DNA of 40,927 bases, taken from positions 1 through 40,927 of IMG/VR virus record IMGVR_UViG_3300024329_000021; one strand, given 5' to 3'. The position numbers and the translations under genes are program-made. Below, piece by piece: positions 26,862 through 35,293 of the stretch (positions are counted from its first letter, which is position 1; each line of letters opens with the position of its first letter). Source of the DNA: a virus. The notes under the pieces were generated by a model that had not been told where the DNA came from, did not search any database, and saw only the letters and a list, made by a program, of their open reading frames with translations.

Positions 26862-28565
26862 TTATAATATAATAGTCCAAGTGCCTCGTGGATAATATCC
26901 ATCAACAGCACTTTGCCAGTAGTATCCATTCCAGTAAAATTGTTGACCAGTAGTTACATTAGTAACATATGTAGTTACATTATTGTCACTGGAGTTCCAA
27001 ATAGTAATCCATTTAGATCCGTCCCATTCAACTATATCATTTGCATCAGCTGAGAAATCTGTATTATCTGTATTTTTCCAAGCCTCTGGACCTTTTTCGT
27101 TTAAGTTTAGTACATACGATACAGTATCATCAATGCTGTATGCTGTAGCTAGATTTATAACAAACTTATCGTCTATATTTGCTTTTGTTGCTGCTACTGG
27201 TGATCCGTTTACAAATACTTCAAAAGTTGTAACACGTTCGTCACCTGCTCTATCAGCTAACTCACTAGTAGCAATAGTAAAGTTAATATCGGTGTCGATT
27301 CTATTACTACTAGTAGTAGCTTTAAAACTTCGTTCAACTTTATATCCTATTGGTCCTAACAATAATAATCTAGTACCAACTGTTTTAGTTGTTAAAGGAT
27401 TAAAAGTTATAGGATTTATAATACCGTCTATAGTTCCGTCAGTTTTAGTCGGACCTTCTATGATAGTATTAGAAGGTAATGTATCCTCGTCCCAATCTAT
27501 AATCATTGTATGAGTATCGTCATCTGGAATATTAAATGTGCCGACAATTTCGCCGCTAAGTTCTGCTCTACGTAATCTTATTTGACTTATGTTAGGTTGA
27601 TATTTTGCTGGTAGTTCTGCTTCTATAACATTTAGCCAACTAATATCTCCTACTCGTAGTGCTTTGTTTTTAGCTAGTTTTGCCTCGTCATCGTCAACTA
27701 TAAGATCAAAATCTCTATAACTTGTTACTAGAGGGTTGTTTAAATCTAAACCTGTGCCGCTTACACTTGAAGTACTAGTAATGCCAACATTTCCTGCATT
27801 AACAACAGTACCATCTGGTAATACGGTAACTCCGCTTGATACAGCCTGATCGCCTGATGTTGGAGGATTAAATCCGTCAAGACTTAGCGTTCCTGTATCT
27901 TGACTGTAAACACCAGTAATAATATCTGTTATGATACCTAGTTTTTTAACTTTACTAGGAGGTGAAATATATATTGGTGCTGTAAATCCTAATGTAGCAA
28001 CATCAATATCATCTTGTGTTCCTACAGGAATAGTTCTACTGCTAAAGTTAATATCTTCTAAATATAATGCACTCAAACTAGTCCAGTCTACATAGTTGTC
28101 AGATGTTTGAAACTCCAAGTCAGGATTAAACAACATAAAAATTTGTTCAAGTATTTGCAGTTTTTGATCAGTACTTGTTGACCATACATCAACATTAACA
28201 CTTAATGTATACGGAGTTGGGTGCAATCTTTCAACTGTATATCCTTTAGCTTGTTGTGCTACGTAACTACTAGTGCTTTCGTCAAATGCTTTTTCTCTAA
28301 GATTAATTTTACTAACATAACTGCTATCACTCAAACGCGATCTGTCCATTTGTAAACTAGTAACATATACACCCATCCTAGGAGCACTCGGTAGTTTGTT
28401 GTCACTGTTTTCTCTAATGATACTACCTACTTGTCGTGTAATATCTCCATACAACACCGGAACTACTTTGATATCGCCTTCGCCGTCACGATAACTAAAG
28501 TTACTAAATGCTCTTACTATTTGTGTTATGTACCGTCTTATTTGTCCGTCATAAAAGTATTGCAT
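26862..28565 (-). CDS. gp15: Tail sheath stabiliser / tail completion protein gp15-like
   Basis: The N-terminal half follows T4 gp15: YFYDGQIRRYITQIVRAFSN at residues 3-22, a PVLYGD strand, the RLHPTPYTLSVNVDVW segment, QKLQILEQIFMLFNPDL, and FTAPIYISPP. In T4, gp15 forms the ring on top of the tail that locks the last sheath ring and connects to the gp13/gp14 neck. At 567 residues it is about twice the T4 length (272 as I recall). The extra C-terminal part (from about residue 215) is beta-rich and ends with two W-D/N-G-x-x-W type motifs (VEWDGSKW, YWNGYYW). The start overlaps the gp14 stop (TAATG), so translation is coupled. Confidence 0.85.
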   Translation of the reverse strand: MQYFYDGQIRRYITQIVRAFSNFSYRDGEGDIKVVPVLYGDITRQVGSIIRENSDNKLPSAPRMGVYVTSLQMDRSRLSDSSYVSKINLREKAFDESTSSYVAQQAKGYTVERLHPTPYTLSVNVDVWSTSTDQKLQILEQIFMLFNPDLEFQTSDNYVDWTSLSALYLEDINFSSRTIPVGTQDDIDVATLGFTAPIYISPPSKVKKLGIITDIITGVYSQDTGTLSLDGFNPPTSGDQAVSSGVTVLPDGTVVNAGNVGITSTSSVSGTGLDLNNPLVTSYRDFDLIVDDDEAKLAKNKALRVGDISWLNVIEAELPAKYQPNISQIRLRRAELSGEIVGTFNIPDDDTHTMIIDWDEDTLPSNTIIEGPTKTDGTIDGIINPITFNPLTTKTVGTRLLLLGPIGYKVERSFKATTSSNRIDTDINFTIATSELADRAGDERVTTFEVFVNGSPVAATKANIDDKFVINLATAYSIDDTVSYVLNLNEKGPEAWKNTDNTDFSADANDIVEWDGSKWITIWNSSDNNVTTYVTNVTTGQQFYWNGYYWQSAVDGYYPRGTWTIIL

Positions 28566-29719
28566 TAGTCACCTGCCTTTGCTCTAAGAGCTTTACTAAG
28601 AGCTTGTCTTTCGACTACATCTTCACCGCTAATAGTATTTACAGTTACATTGTTTATAAACGTTCCTTTTAGAGTATCACGTCCACTAGTTTGTGTAAGG
28701 GTAGTTCTAACAGCGTCTTCAATTTTACGCCAGCTATTGCCGTCATATCTAAATAATCTATTAGGAGACAAGTCAATTCTTAAAAAATAATCTCCACTAT
28801 CTGCTTCGCTAGGAAATCCAATTCCTTGTCCGTATGGTGCTCCGTTTGGAGGAATACCATCGCCTACTAAGTATCCTTGATATCCATTGCCATCAGGAGT
28901 AACAAATACAGTGTCTGCTGTTATCTGATCATCGGCTAATAAACTGTCATAGTCAGTACTAACGATTTCAATTTCGCCTGTGTCACCTAACTGTAGTGTA
29001 TAGAACTGTATAGTAGAATACCCACTAAGTGGAACATCAACTTCTGCTTGTGCAATAACAGCTTCGTTGATTTGCATTTCTTTTTCGTATGTACTAAGTA
29101 CATCTCTAAGTGTATCAGCACTGCCTTCTTCTGCAGGCAAATCTAAAATATCTTTGTATTCTTGCGAATCTAGTATTTGCTTTGCACGTAATCTATACAA
29201 ATGTGGATACCAAGTTTGACTAAATCCTTCTGCTGCCCGTGTTACTTCGTCTACAACGTAAAAACGTTTTAGTGCAACATTGTAATCATTAGCAGCATAC
29301 TCGTCTATCATGTGTGGTAGTTCTATTACATCGCCTGCCATAATTTTTCTGCCTAGCGTTTTTACACTACTATTAATATGTATGGTCATAAACAATGTGT
29401 CGTTTTGTAAAAACAATCCAAACTGACTTAGATCAAAGTCTTGATCTTGTAGGTTGTAATGTCCTCTAATGGTGTAAATGTCTTTGTCGTATTTGCGATC
29501 TCTGTTTTCTAAAAATAACAAGTCTTGAATGTTGGTTTCTTTAACAACATCGTAAACAGGTTGTTCAGCAGTTGCATCATCTTCTAATGTATTCTTTGGA
29601 CCAAGATATTTGTGTATATTAAAATCTGTTCCTCCTACAGTAAATTGTTCATAGACAATGCCGTCTAGGAAGGAATAGTCTTTTGTTTTTTGCGGTCTAT
29701 ATAAACTAAGTCTTGGCAT
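28565..29719 (-). CDS. gp14: Neck protein gp14-like
   Basis: The 384-residue product begins MPRLSLYRPQKTKDYSFLDG. Segments such as VGGTDFNIHKYLGPK, DLLFLENRDRKYD, FDLSQFGLFLQNDTL and EGFSQTWYPHLYRLRAKQ match what I know of gp14 neck proteins in marine T4-like phages. gp14 joins gp13 to form the neck that closes the filled head. The C-terminus adds a FRYDGNSWRKIED motif. The start is placed at residue MPR; an upstream in-frame Met would extend into the promoter. A late box CTAAATA ends 5 nt before this ATG and no Shine-Dalgarno site is present, so the mRNA may be leaderless. The gene is divergent from gp13 and coupled to gp15. Confidence 0.88.
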   Translation of the reverse strand: MPRLSLYRPQKTKDYSFLDGIVYEQFTVGGTDFNIHKYLGPKNTLEDDATAEQPVYDVVKETNIQDLLFLENRDRKYDKDIYTIRGHYNLQDQDFDLSQFGLFLQNDTLFMTIHINSSVKTLGRKIMAGDVIELPHMIDEYAANDYNVALKRFYVVDEVTRAAEGFSQTWYPHLYRLRAKQILDSQEYKDILDLPAEEGSADTLRDVLSTYEKEMQINEAVIAQAEVDVPLSGYSTIQFYTLQLGDTGEIEIVSTDYDSLLADDQITADTVFVTPDGNGYQGYLVGDGIPPNGAPYGQGIGFPSEADSGDYFLRIDLSPNRLFRYDGNSWRKIEDAVRTTLTQTSGRDTLKGTFINNVTVNTISGEDVVERQALSKALRAKAGD

Positions 29720-29724
29720 ATGTA

Positions 29725-29731
29725 TATTTAG
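29725..29731 (-). promoter_or_regulatory. Late promoter for gp14-gp15-NUDIX (minus strand)
   Basis: On the minus strand, CTAAATA is followed by TACAT and then the gp14 ATG. A T4-type late start site, about 6 nt past the box, would fall on the A of that ATG. The box abuts the plus-strand late box of gp13, so the two promoters are back-to-back. Confidence 0.65.
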
Positions 29732-29739
29732 CATAAATA
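29732..29739 (+). promoter_or_regulatory. Late promoter for gp13 (plus strand)
   Basis: CATAAATA lies 16 nt before the gp13 ATG, with a TTGGAGAC ribosome-binding site between them. Its first base touches the divergent gp14 box. Confidence 0.7.
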
Positions 29740-29755
29740 CTATTGGAGACAAACA

Positions 29756-30514
29756 ATGGCTGAACTTACAACACAAAAACAAGAAGTATTTGATTACGTA
29801 ACTGCATTTTTAGGCGGAGGCATGATAGATGTTGAACTTGATCCTATACACTATGAAACTGCACTAGGAAAAGCAACTGCACGATACAGACAACGCAGTG
29901 AAAACAGTGTTGAAGAAAGTTACATTACTCTTGCACTAACAGAAGATGTTAATGCATACACACTCCCTAATGAAATAATAGAAGTACGTAAAGTACATAG
30001 ACGTAGCGTAGGAAGTAGATTAGGCGGCAATAGTGGTGGAACAACCTTTGAACCATTTAACCTTGCTTATACAAACACATACTTGTTAGCAGGTAGTGGC
30101 ATTGGCGGCCTTGCTACATATGATTTCTTTGCTCAACAACAAGAACTAGTAGGAAGAATGTTTGGTAGTTTTATCGAATTTGTTTGGAACACTAGTACAA
30201 AAAAACTAACTATATTAACAAGACCAAGAGCTGAGGAAGAAGTATTGCTATATTGTTATAATCACAGACCTGACTTTGAGTTGTACAAAGACTACAAAGC
30301 ATTTCAGTGGATTAAAGAATATACTCTTGCCAACTGTAAATATATGTTAGGTGAAGCACGTAGTAAGTTTGCTACTATTGCTGGACCAGGTGGCGGAACT
30401 ACGCTAAATGGTGATACGTTAAAATCCGAAGCTCAACAGGAAATGGAAAAACTTGACAACGACTTGGCTATGTCTGTTGCAGGTGGTGTTGGCTACGGAT
30501 TTTTAATTGGATAA
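29756..30514 (+). CDS. gp13: Neck protein gp13-like
   Basis: The 252-residue product carries segments I recognise from gp13 neck proteins of marine T4-like phages: RYRQRSENSVEESYI, YTLPNEIIEVRKVHRRSVG, EPFNLAYTNTYLLAGSG, ATYDFFAQQQELVGRMFGSF and KKLTILTRPRAEEEV. With gp14 it builds the head-to-tail neck after DNA packaging. It is translated from a good TTGGAG site behind its own late promoter. Its 3' end overlaps the TTG start of the next gene by 8 nt. Length is somewhat below the T4 protein (309 residues as I recall). Confidence 0.9.
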   Translation: MAELTTQKQEVFDYVTAFLGGGMIDVELDPIHYETALGKATARYRQRSENSVEESYITLALTEDVNAYTLPNEIIEVRKVHRRSVGSRLGGNSGGTTFEPFNLAYTNTYLLAGSGIGGLATYDFFAQQQELVGRMFGSFIEFVWNTSTKKLTILTRPRAEEEVLLYCYNHRPDFELYKDYKAFQWIKEYTLANCKYMLGEARSKFATIAGPGGGTTLNGDTLKSEAQQEMEKLDNDLAMSVAGGVGYGFLIG

Positions 30515-31334
30515 TAAATTTAATAATATCAAAAAAGTAATAGCAGGTGGTTGTAGTTTTACAGCAGGCTCTGAACTTGCTGACGAGTCTTGGGATCGCA
30601 ATCATAAAGGAATATGCTACGAGTTGAGTCATACAGCATGGCCAAACTTGCTTCAACAAAAAATGTTTACTAATGCAACAGTTGATAATACTGCTGTACC
30701 AGGTGCTGATTATGGAAGTATAGTTAGACGTATAATATACCAAACCCGCCGCCAATTAAAAATACACAAGCCAGAAGATATTGTTGTAGTTGTAATGTGG
30801 ACAAGTATTTTACGTAGAGAATATCCTAGTATATATCCTACAGGCAGAAAAATAAAAACTCATGAAGATAGATTTTTAACTTCATTACCATCAGACGGCG
30901 ACGGCAAAACTAAAGGTTATTCAAATGCAATGTTGTACATGAGAAGACAAATGTGGGCGTCAGAACATCTAACACGAACAAACGTAGAGTTTTATGCTAG
31001 GCGTGACACGCACGATAATCATGTATATTATCCACTACAGCAACTTGAATATTTAACAAACTGGCTCGAGAATCATAATATTAAATATTTTTTTACATCG
31101 GCGTTTAACGATATACAACCAGAGTTATTAAATCAAGATAATATTTTTTTACAAGACATGGTTGGAAGATTAAATCTTCCTAATAATATACACACCGAAG
31201 ATAGCCTTGGATTTTACGATTGGGCAACAAAGTTTAAATACGAAAAAGGAAAAGAATCAGAACATCCTCTCGAACAAGCACACAACGATTGGGCAGATCT
31301 TTTTTCAAAATGGATATTGACAAAATGTAAATAG
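30507..31334 (+). CDS. SGNH/GDSL-hydrolase-like protein
   Basis: The 275-residue protein has the SGNH hydrolase blocks in order: a GGCSFTAGSEL nucleophile motif with Ser17, an oxyanion-type DNTAVPGADYGSIVRR segment (about 57-72, Gly present), a hydrophobic strand VVVVMWTS (about 93-100), and a C-terminal HPLEQAH with His253/His259 as candidate catalytic His. SGNH enzymes are esterases or deacylases acting on lipids, acetylated sugars or cell-wall polymers. The start is a TTG inside the gp13 stop region (8-nt overlap), the only start that keeps the nucleophile block; the next Met is at residue 53. There is no signal peptide. It may modify a surface sugar or a virion glycan, but the substrate is unknown. 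Confidence 0.72.
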   Translation: MDNKFNNIKKVIAGGCSFTAGSELADESWDRNHKGICYELSHTAWPNLLQQKMFTNATVDNTAVPGADYGSIVRRIIYQTRRQLKIHKPEDIVVVVMWTSILRREYPSIYPTGRKIKTHEDRFLTSLPSDGDGKTKGYSNAMLYMRRQMWASEHLTRTNVEFYARRDTHDNHVYYPLQQLEYLTNWLENHNIKYFFTSAFNDIQPELLNQDNIFLQDMVGRLNLPNNIHTEDSLGFYDWATKFKYEKGKESEHPLEQAHNDWADLFSKWILTKCK

Positions 31335-31346
31335 TATGTTACATTT
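31323..31346. repeat. Inverted repeat before the kinase-like gene
   Basis: AAATGTAA and TTACATTT form an 8-bp A+T-rich stem around ATAGTATG, overlapping the stop codon of the SGNH gene and ending 5 nt before the next ATG. No T-run follows, so it is not a standard terminator. It may affect translation of the next gene, whose start has no evident Shine-Dalgarno site. Confidence 0.35.
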
Positions 31347-31351
31347 AAATT

Positions 31352-31852
31352 ATGAAAAAGAAGTTATTAGTAATAGGCCATGGAAGACATGGTAAAGACA
31401 CTGTATGCGAAATTCTGCGAGACGAGTACGGTTATACATTTGAAAGCAGCAGTAAGTTTTGCTCAAAGTTGTTCATCTATGATAACTTAAAGGACAAATA
31501 TGGATACGCTAATGAAGAAGAGTGTTATGCTGACAGGCATAACCACAGAGCAGAATGGTATGATGCTATCTGCGATTATAATGTTCCTGATGCAGCGACT
31601 CTAGGTAGAGAAATGTTTGATGCCTATGATATCTATTGTGGGCTACGCAACAAACGTGAATTCTTTGCAATGCAAAACACAGGTGTATTTGATTACTGTA
31701 TCTGGGTTGATCGCAGCAAATACCTGATGCCTGAGTCAAAAGACAGCATGAGTCTTGAACAATGGATGGCAGATTTTACTATAGACAACAACGGAACGTT
31801 GGATGATCTTTGGTTTAATATTAGACAGCTAATGAGTTATATACATACTTAA
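31352..31852 (+). CDS. P-loop kinase-like protein (deoxynucleotide monophosphate kinase type)
   Basis: The 166-residue protein opens with strand and P-loop LLVIGHGRHGKDT (G9 to T17), whose GKDT ending is typical of the T4 gene 1 dNMP kinase and related short nucleotide kinases; later VFDYCIWVDR resembles a substrate-side strand. Such enzymes phosphorylate dNMPs to feed phage DNA synthesis. T4 gp1 is longer (241 residues as I recall), so a reduced or different substrate domain is likely. The gene sits among tail genes, between the SGNH gene and gp18, without a clear late box or ribosome-binding site, so it may be translated from the gp13 transcript. Confidence 0.7.
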   Translation: MKKKLLVIGHGRHGKDTVCEILRDEYGYTFESSSKFCSKLFIYDNLKDKYGYANEEECYADRHNHRAEWYDAICDYNVPDAATLGREMFDAYDIYCGLRNKREFFAMQNTGVFDYCIWVDRSKYLMPESKDSMSLEQWMADFTIDNNGTLDDLWFNIRQLMSYIHT

Positions 31853-31884
31853 CCCCTAAAAACCGCCTTTTTTACCGGTGATCT

Positions 31885-31892
31885 GCTAAATA
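31885..31892 (+). promoter_or_regulatory. Late promoter for tail sheath gp18
   Basis: GCTAAATA lies 35 nt before the gp18 ATG; the leader contains a strong CAGGAGA ribosome-binding site. It matches the other late boxes in the window. Confidence 0.7.
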
Positions 31893-31927
31893 CTTGTAAG
31901 TGAAACACTTTACAGGAGAAAATTAAA

Positions 31928-34900
31928 ATGGCATTAACTTCACCAGGTGTAGAGGTCAGCGTTATTGATGAGAGTTTTTACACTCCAGCAGAACCAGGCA
32001 CAGTACCTATAATATTTGTCGCAACAGGCGAAAATAAACTAAACGGCGCAGGAACTGGTATTGCACCAGGAACTCAAAAAGCCAATGCAGGTAAACCATA
32101 CCTACTAACATCGCAGCGAGATCTAGTAGATACATTTGGCGATCCTACATTTTATACAGATGCTAACAACAATCCTATTCATGGCGGAGAGCAAAATGAA
32201 TACGGACTTCAAGCAGCATATTCATACCTAGGCGTAAGCAATAGAGCATATGTAGTAAGAGCAGATATTGACCTTACAGCGATATCAGCTAGTTCAACGC
32301 CAACTACTGCAAATCCTGCAGATGGTACTTATTGGTTAGATACTCAAGTAACAAAGTTTGGTATCTTTGAATGGAACGGTAGTGCGCAGTCAGCGACTAA
32401 TAAAGTTGGTCAAACATTTACTAACAAAACACCAACTGTTATTACCGATGCAACACAAACATCAGGTTCATCTCCTTATGCTCCAAAACAATCAGTTGGC
32501 GCTATTGGCGATTACGCAGTTGTAGCTGTTTCAACTATTATACGTACATGGTATAAAAACACAACAGGTGCATGGGTAGAAGTAGGCAGTGCAAACTGGA
32601 AAGGCAGTTGGCCTTCAGTAACAGGTACAGCAGGTACACCGACATTTACAGCAAGTAATACTATTACTATTGGATCTGCAGAAGGTCTTAGTGTAACAGT
32701 TGTACTATCTGGAACTAGTCTTGCTTCAACAGTAAGTGATATTAATACAGCATTAGGTGCTGTTGGAATCACTGCAGAAGCAATAGATAACAGATTAGCA
32801 TTTAAAAATACTGGTGCAACACATTCTAACATCGTTCTTGGTAACGGTACAGGAACACCACTAACTGATGCAGGTATTGTTGCTGGAACATATTATCCAC
32901 CAGCACATCAAGCAACTGCTCACACAAGTGTTCCAGAATGGAAAACAGCAGATTCAGCATCACGTCCAACAGGAAGTGTATGGGTTAAAACAACTACACC
33001 AAACAGTGGTGCAGATTGGAAAACAAAAGTATGGAATGGTTCAACTGAACTATGGGATGCAGTAAGCACACCGATTTATACTTCAAACTCAGCAGCATTA
33101 GCTGGCTTAGATAAAACAGGTGGCGGCGCAAACTTAACAACGCTTAATGTTTATGCAATGGCAAATGTTACAGAAAATGCAACAAACCTAGCTAACTTTA
33201 CTCTTTTCAAACGTAATGCTAATGGCGCAACAACTATTACTAGTGGTGTAGTCGACAGTACTACATTTACAAGTGGTACTAATGATTTTACTATTAGTGA
33301 AACAGTAAAAGGAAGCGCAACATTAAGTACACCAGTAACTATTTCATTTAGTGCAACAGGTGCTACAACTGATGCAGAGTTAATGGCAGCAGCTATTAAT
33401 ACAGCAGGATTAACTAATGTTACTGCTAGTGTTGATTCAACTAATAGAGTTGTAGTATCACATGCTATTGGTGGCGACATTAGATTTGTAGATGGTGCAA
33501 ACACACCATTAGCTGACGCATTTACTGCTTGGAACTACTCAACAAAATCAGGAACTGTAAACTTTTATGATAGTCCAAACGGGTTGTCAGGTGCATATAT
33601 TGCAACACTTTGGAAAGAACTAACTTATACAGCAAGTAATGATGCTCCAACTGCTCTTGCAGCTGACGGCGCATTATGGTATAGTAGTGTTGTTGATGAA
33701 GTTGACATTATGGTACACGATGGCGATAAGTGGGTTGGATATTTGAATACTGATTCACCGTATTACGATGTTACACCTGGAAATGCTCCAGACGCAAGCG
33801 GTCCAATCGTTGCTGCATCTGAACCAGTTGATGGCGACCGTGCAGATGGTGGCAATCTTGTAACTGGCGATATTTGGGTTAGTACAGCAGATTTAGAAAA
33901 CTTCCCAAGAATCTATCGTTGGAATAATACACTAAACAGTTGGGTTGAACTTGATACAACAGATCAAACAACTGAAAACGGTGTACTATTTGCAGATGCA
34001 CGTTACAACACAGCAGGTGCAAACAGCAGTACTGAAGGCGATATTGTTGACATGATTACTAGTAACTATGTCGATGTAGATTGTCCAGATCCAGCACTAT
34101 ATCCAAAAGGTATGTTGCTATGGAACCTACGTAGAAGCGGATTCAACGTTAAACGCTTTGAGCGTAACTATGTCGACTTAGCAGCAGACAACGAACGCTT
34201 TGGCGACGAATCAATGTCAGCATATTATCCACACCGTTGGGTTACAGAATCAGCTAACGAAGCAGATGGATCTGGTAGCTTTGGTCGTAAAGCACAGCGT
34301 AAAGTTGTAGTACAAAAACTACAAGCAATGCTAAACGAAAATCAAGATATTCGTGACAATGAATCACGTATCTTTAACTTGATGTCAACACCAGGTTATC
34401 CAGAGCTAATCGGAGAAATGATTACACTAAACTATGACAGAGGCCTAACAGCATTTGTTATTGGTGATTCACCTTTCCGTTTAACACCGGATGCAACTTC
34501 ACTTAACGAATGGGCAACCAACGTTAATACAGTTGTTGAAGATAATGACAACGGACTTGTAAGTAGAGATGAATACTTAGGTGTTTATTATCCAAGTGGT
34601 TTCACAAGCGATAATGCAGGTAACAATGTTGTTGTTCCAGCATCGCATATGGTACTACGTACATTTGCACTTAATGACCAAGTTGCTTATCCATGGTTTG
34701 CACCAGCAGGTACAAGACGTGGCGGAGTTACAAACGCAACTTCAACAGGTTACATTAGTAACGAAGGCGAATTTGTTGCATCAGCACTAAACGAAGGACA
34801 GCGAGATACATTGTATCAAAACAACGTTAACCCTATTACATTCTTAACAGGTGCAGGGCTAGTTGTATTTGGACAAAAAACTCGTGCAAGAAATGCAAGT

Positions 34901-35224
34901 GCTCTTGATAGAGTTAATGTTGCAAGACTTGTAGTGTACTTACGTAGTCAGTTGAATCAGTTGACAAAACCATATCTATTTGAACCAAATGATAAAATCA
35001 CACGTGATGAAATCAAAGCACAAGTAGAAAGTTTAATGGTTGAACTAGTGGGACTAAGAGCTCTATATGACTTCTTAGTTGTGTGCGACGAATCAAACAA
35101 CACACCAGCGAGAATTGATCGAAATGAACTATATGTAGATATTGCTATTGAACCAGTCAAAGCAGTAGAGTTTATATACATACCATTGCGTATCAAAAAT
35201 ACAGGAGAAATCGCAGGATTATAA
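31928..35224 (+). CDS. gp18: Tail sheath protein gp18 with large insertion (1098 aa)
   Basis: The N-terminus (MALTSPGVEVSVIDESFY, then VPIIFVATGENK and LVDTFGDPTFY, AYVVRADIDL, to about residue 117) and the C-terminal third (from about 690: GMLLWNLRRSGFNVKRFERNY, YPHRWVTESANE, AYPWFAPAGTRRGGV, NPITFLTGAGLVVFGQKT, VDIAIEPVKAVEFIYIPLR) are clear contractile sheath sequence. Between them lie about 570 residues of Ala/Thr/Ser-rich beta sequence with WNG-type motifs (FEWNGS, VWNGSTELW, YRWNNTLNSW). T4 gp18 is 659 residues, so the protein is expanded by an outward-facing insertion. The sheath contracts to drive the tube into the host. It has a strong CAGGAGA site and its own late promoter. Confidence 0.96.
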   Translation: MALTSPGVEVSVIDESFYTPAEPGTVPIIFVATGENKLNGAGTGIAPGTQKANAGKPYLLTSQRDLVDTFGDPTFYTDANNNPIHGGEQNEYGLQAAYSYLGVSNRAYVVRADIDLTAISASSTPTTANPADGTYWLDTQVTKFGIFEWNGSAQSATNKVGQTFTNKTPTVITDATQTSGSSPYAPKQSVGAIGDYAVVAVSTIIRTWYKNTTGAWVEVGSANWKGSWPSVTGTAGTPTFTASNTITIGSAEGLSVTVVLSGTSLASTVSDINTALGAVGITAEAIDNRLAFKNTGATHSNIVLGNGTGTPLTDAGIVAGTYYPPAHQATAHTSVPEWKTADSASRPTGSVWVKTTTPNSGADWKTKVWNGSTELWDAVSTPIYTSNSAALAGLDKTGGGANLTTLNVYAMANVTENATNLANFTLFKRNANGATTITSGVVDSTTFTSGTNDFTISETVKGSATLSTPVTISFSATGATTDAELMAAAINTAGLTNVTASVDSTNRVVVSHAIGGDIRFVDGANTPLADAFTAWNYSTKSGTVNFYDSPNGLSGAYIATLWKELTYTASNDAPTALAADGALWYSSVVDEVDIMVHDGDKWVGYLNTDSPYYDVTPGNAPDASGPIVAASEPVDGDRADGGNLVTGDIWVSTADLENFPRIYRWNNTLNSWVELDTTDQTTENGVLFADARYNTAGANSSTEGDIVDMITSNYVDVDCPDPALYPKGMLLWNLRRSGFNVKRFERNYVDLAADNERFGDESMSAYYPHRWVTESANEADGSGSFGRKAQRKVVVQKLQAMLNENQDIRDNESRIFNLMSTPGYPELIGEMITLNYDRGLTAFVIGDSPFRLTPDATSLNEWATNVNTVVEDNDNGLVSRDEYLGVYYPSGFTSDNAGNNVVVPASHMVLRTFALNDQVAYPWFAPAGTRRGGVTNATSTGYISNEGEFVASALNEGQRDTLYQNNVNPITFLTGAGLVVFGQKTRARNASALDRVNVARLVVYLRSQLNQLTKPYLFEPNDKITRDEIKAQVESLMVELVGLRALYDFLVVCDESNNTPARIDRNELYVDIAIEPVKAVEFIYIPLRIKNTGEIAGL

Positions 35225-35266
35225 ATCATTAAAGTAGGGGGAAAATAAAATCCCCCTACAAATGAT
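35225..35266 (+). other. Strong hairpin between gp18 and gp19
   Basis: GTAGGGGG (35234-35241) pairs with CCCCCTAC (35252-35259) around a 10-nt A/T loop, and ATCATT/AATGAT (35225-35230 with 35261-35266) extends it by 6 bp. No T-run follows. The outer 3' arm overlaps the first three bases of the gp19 late box. It could be an RNA 3'-end or processing element protecting the gp18 mRNA, or a weak terminator. Confidence 0.75.
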
Positions 35267-35271
35267 AAATA
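35264..35271 (+). promoter_or_regulatory. Late promoter for tail tube gp19
   Basis: GATAAATA precedes the gp19 ATG by 22 nt, with AAGGAG in the leader. Its GAT is also the end of the upstream hairpin. Confidence 0.7.
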
Positions 35272-35293
35272 CATGTGATAAGGAGAAACATAG

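Noticed and set aside
26849-26929. 27-residue N-terminal extension of the NUDIX protein
   Set aside because: It overlaps the coding end of gp15 and lies before the first strand of the NUDIX fold.
29720-29782. 21-residue N-terminal extension of gp14
   Set aside because: It would run through both divergent late boxes and the gp13 start; MPRLSLYRP is a typical gp14 beginning.
31856-31880. Terminator between the kinase-like gene and gp18
   Set aside because: There is a T-run and an ACCG/CGGT pair, but no stem precedes the T-run in a terminator arrangement.
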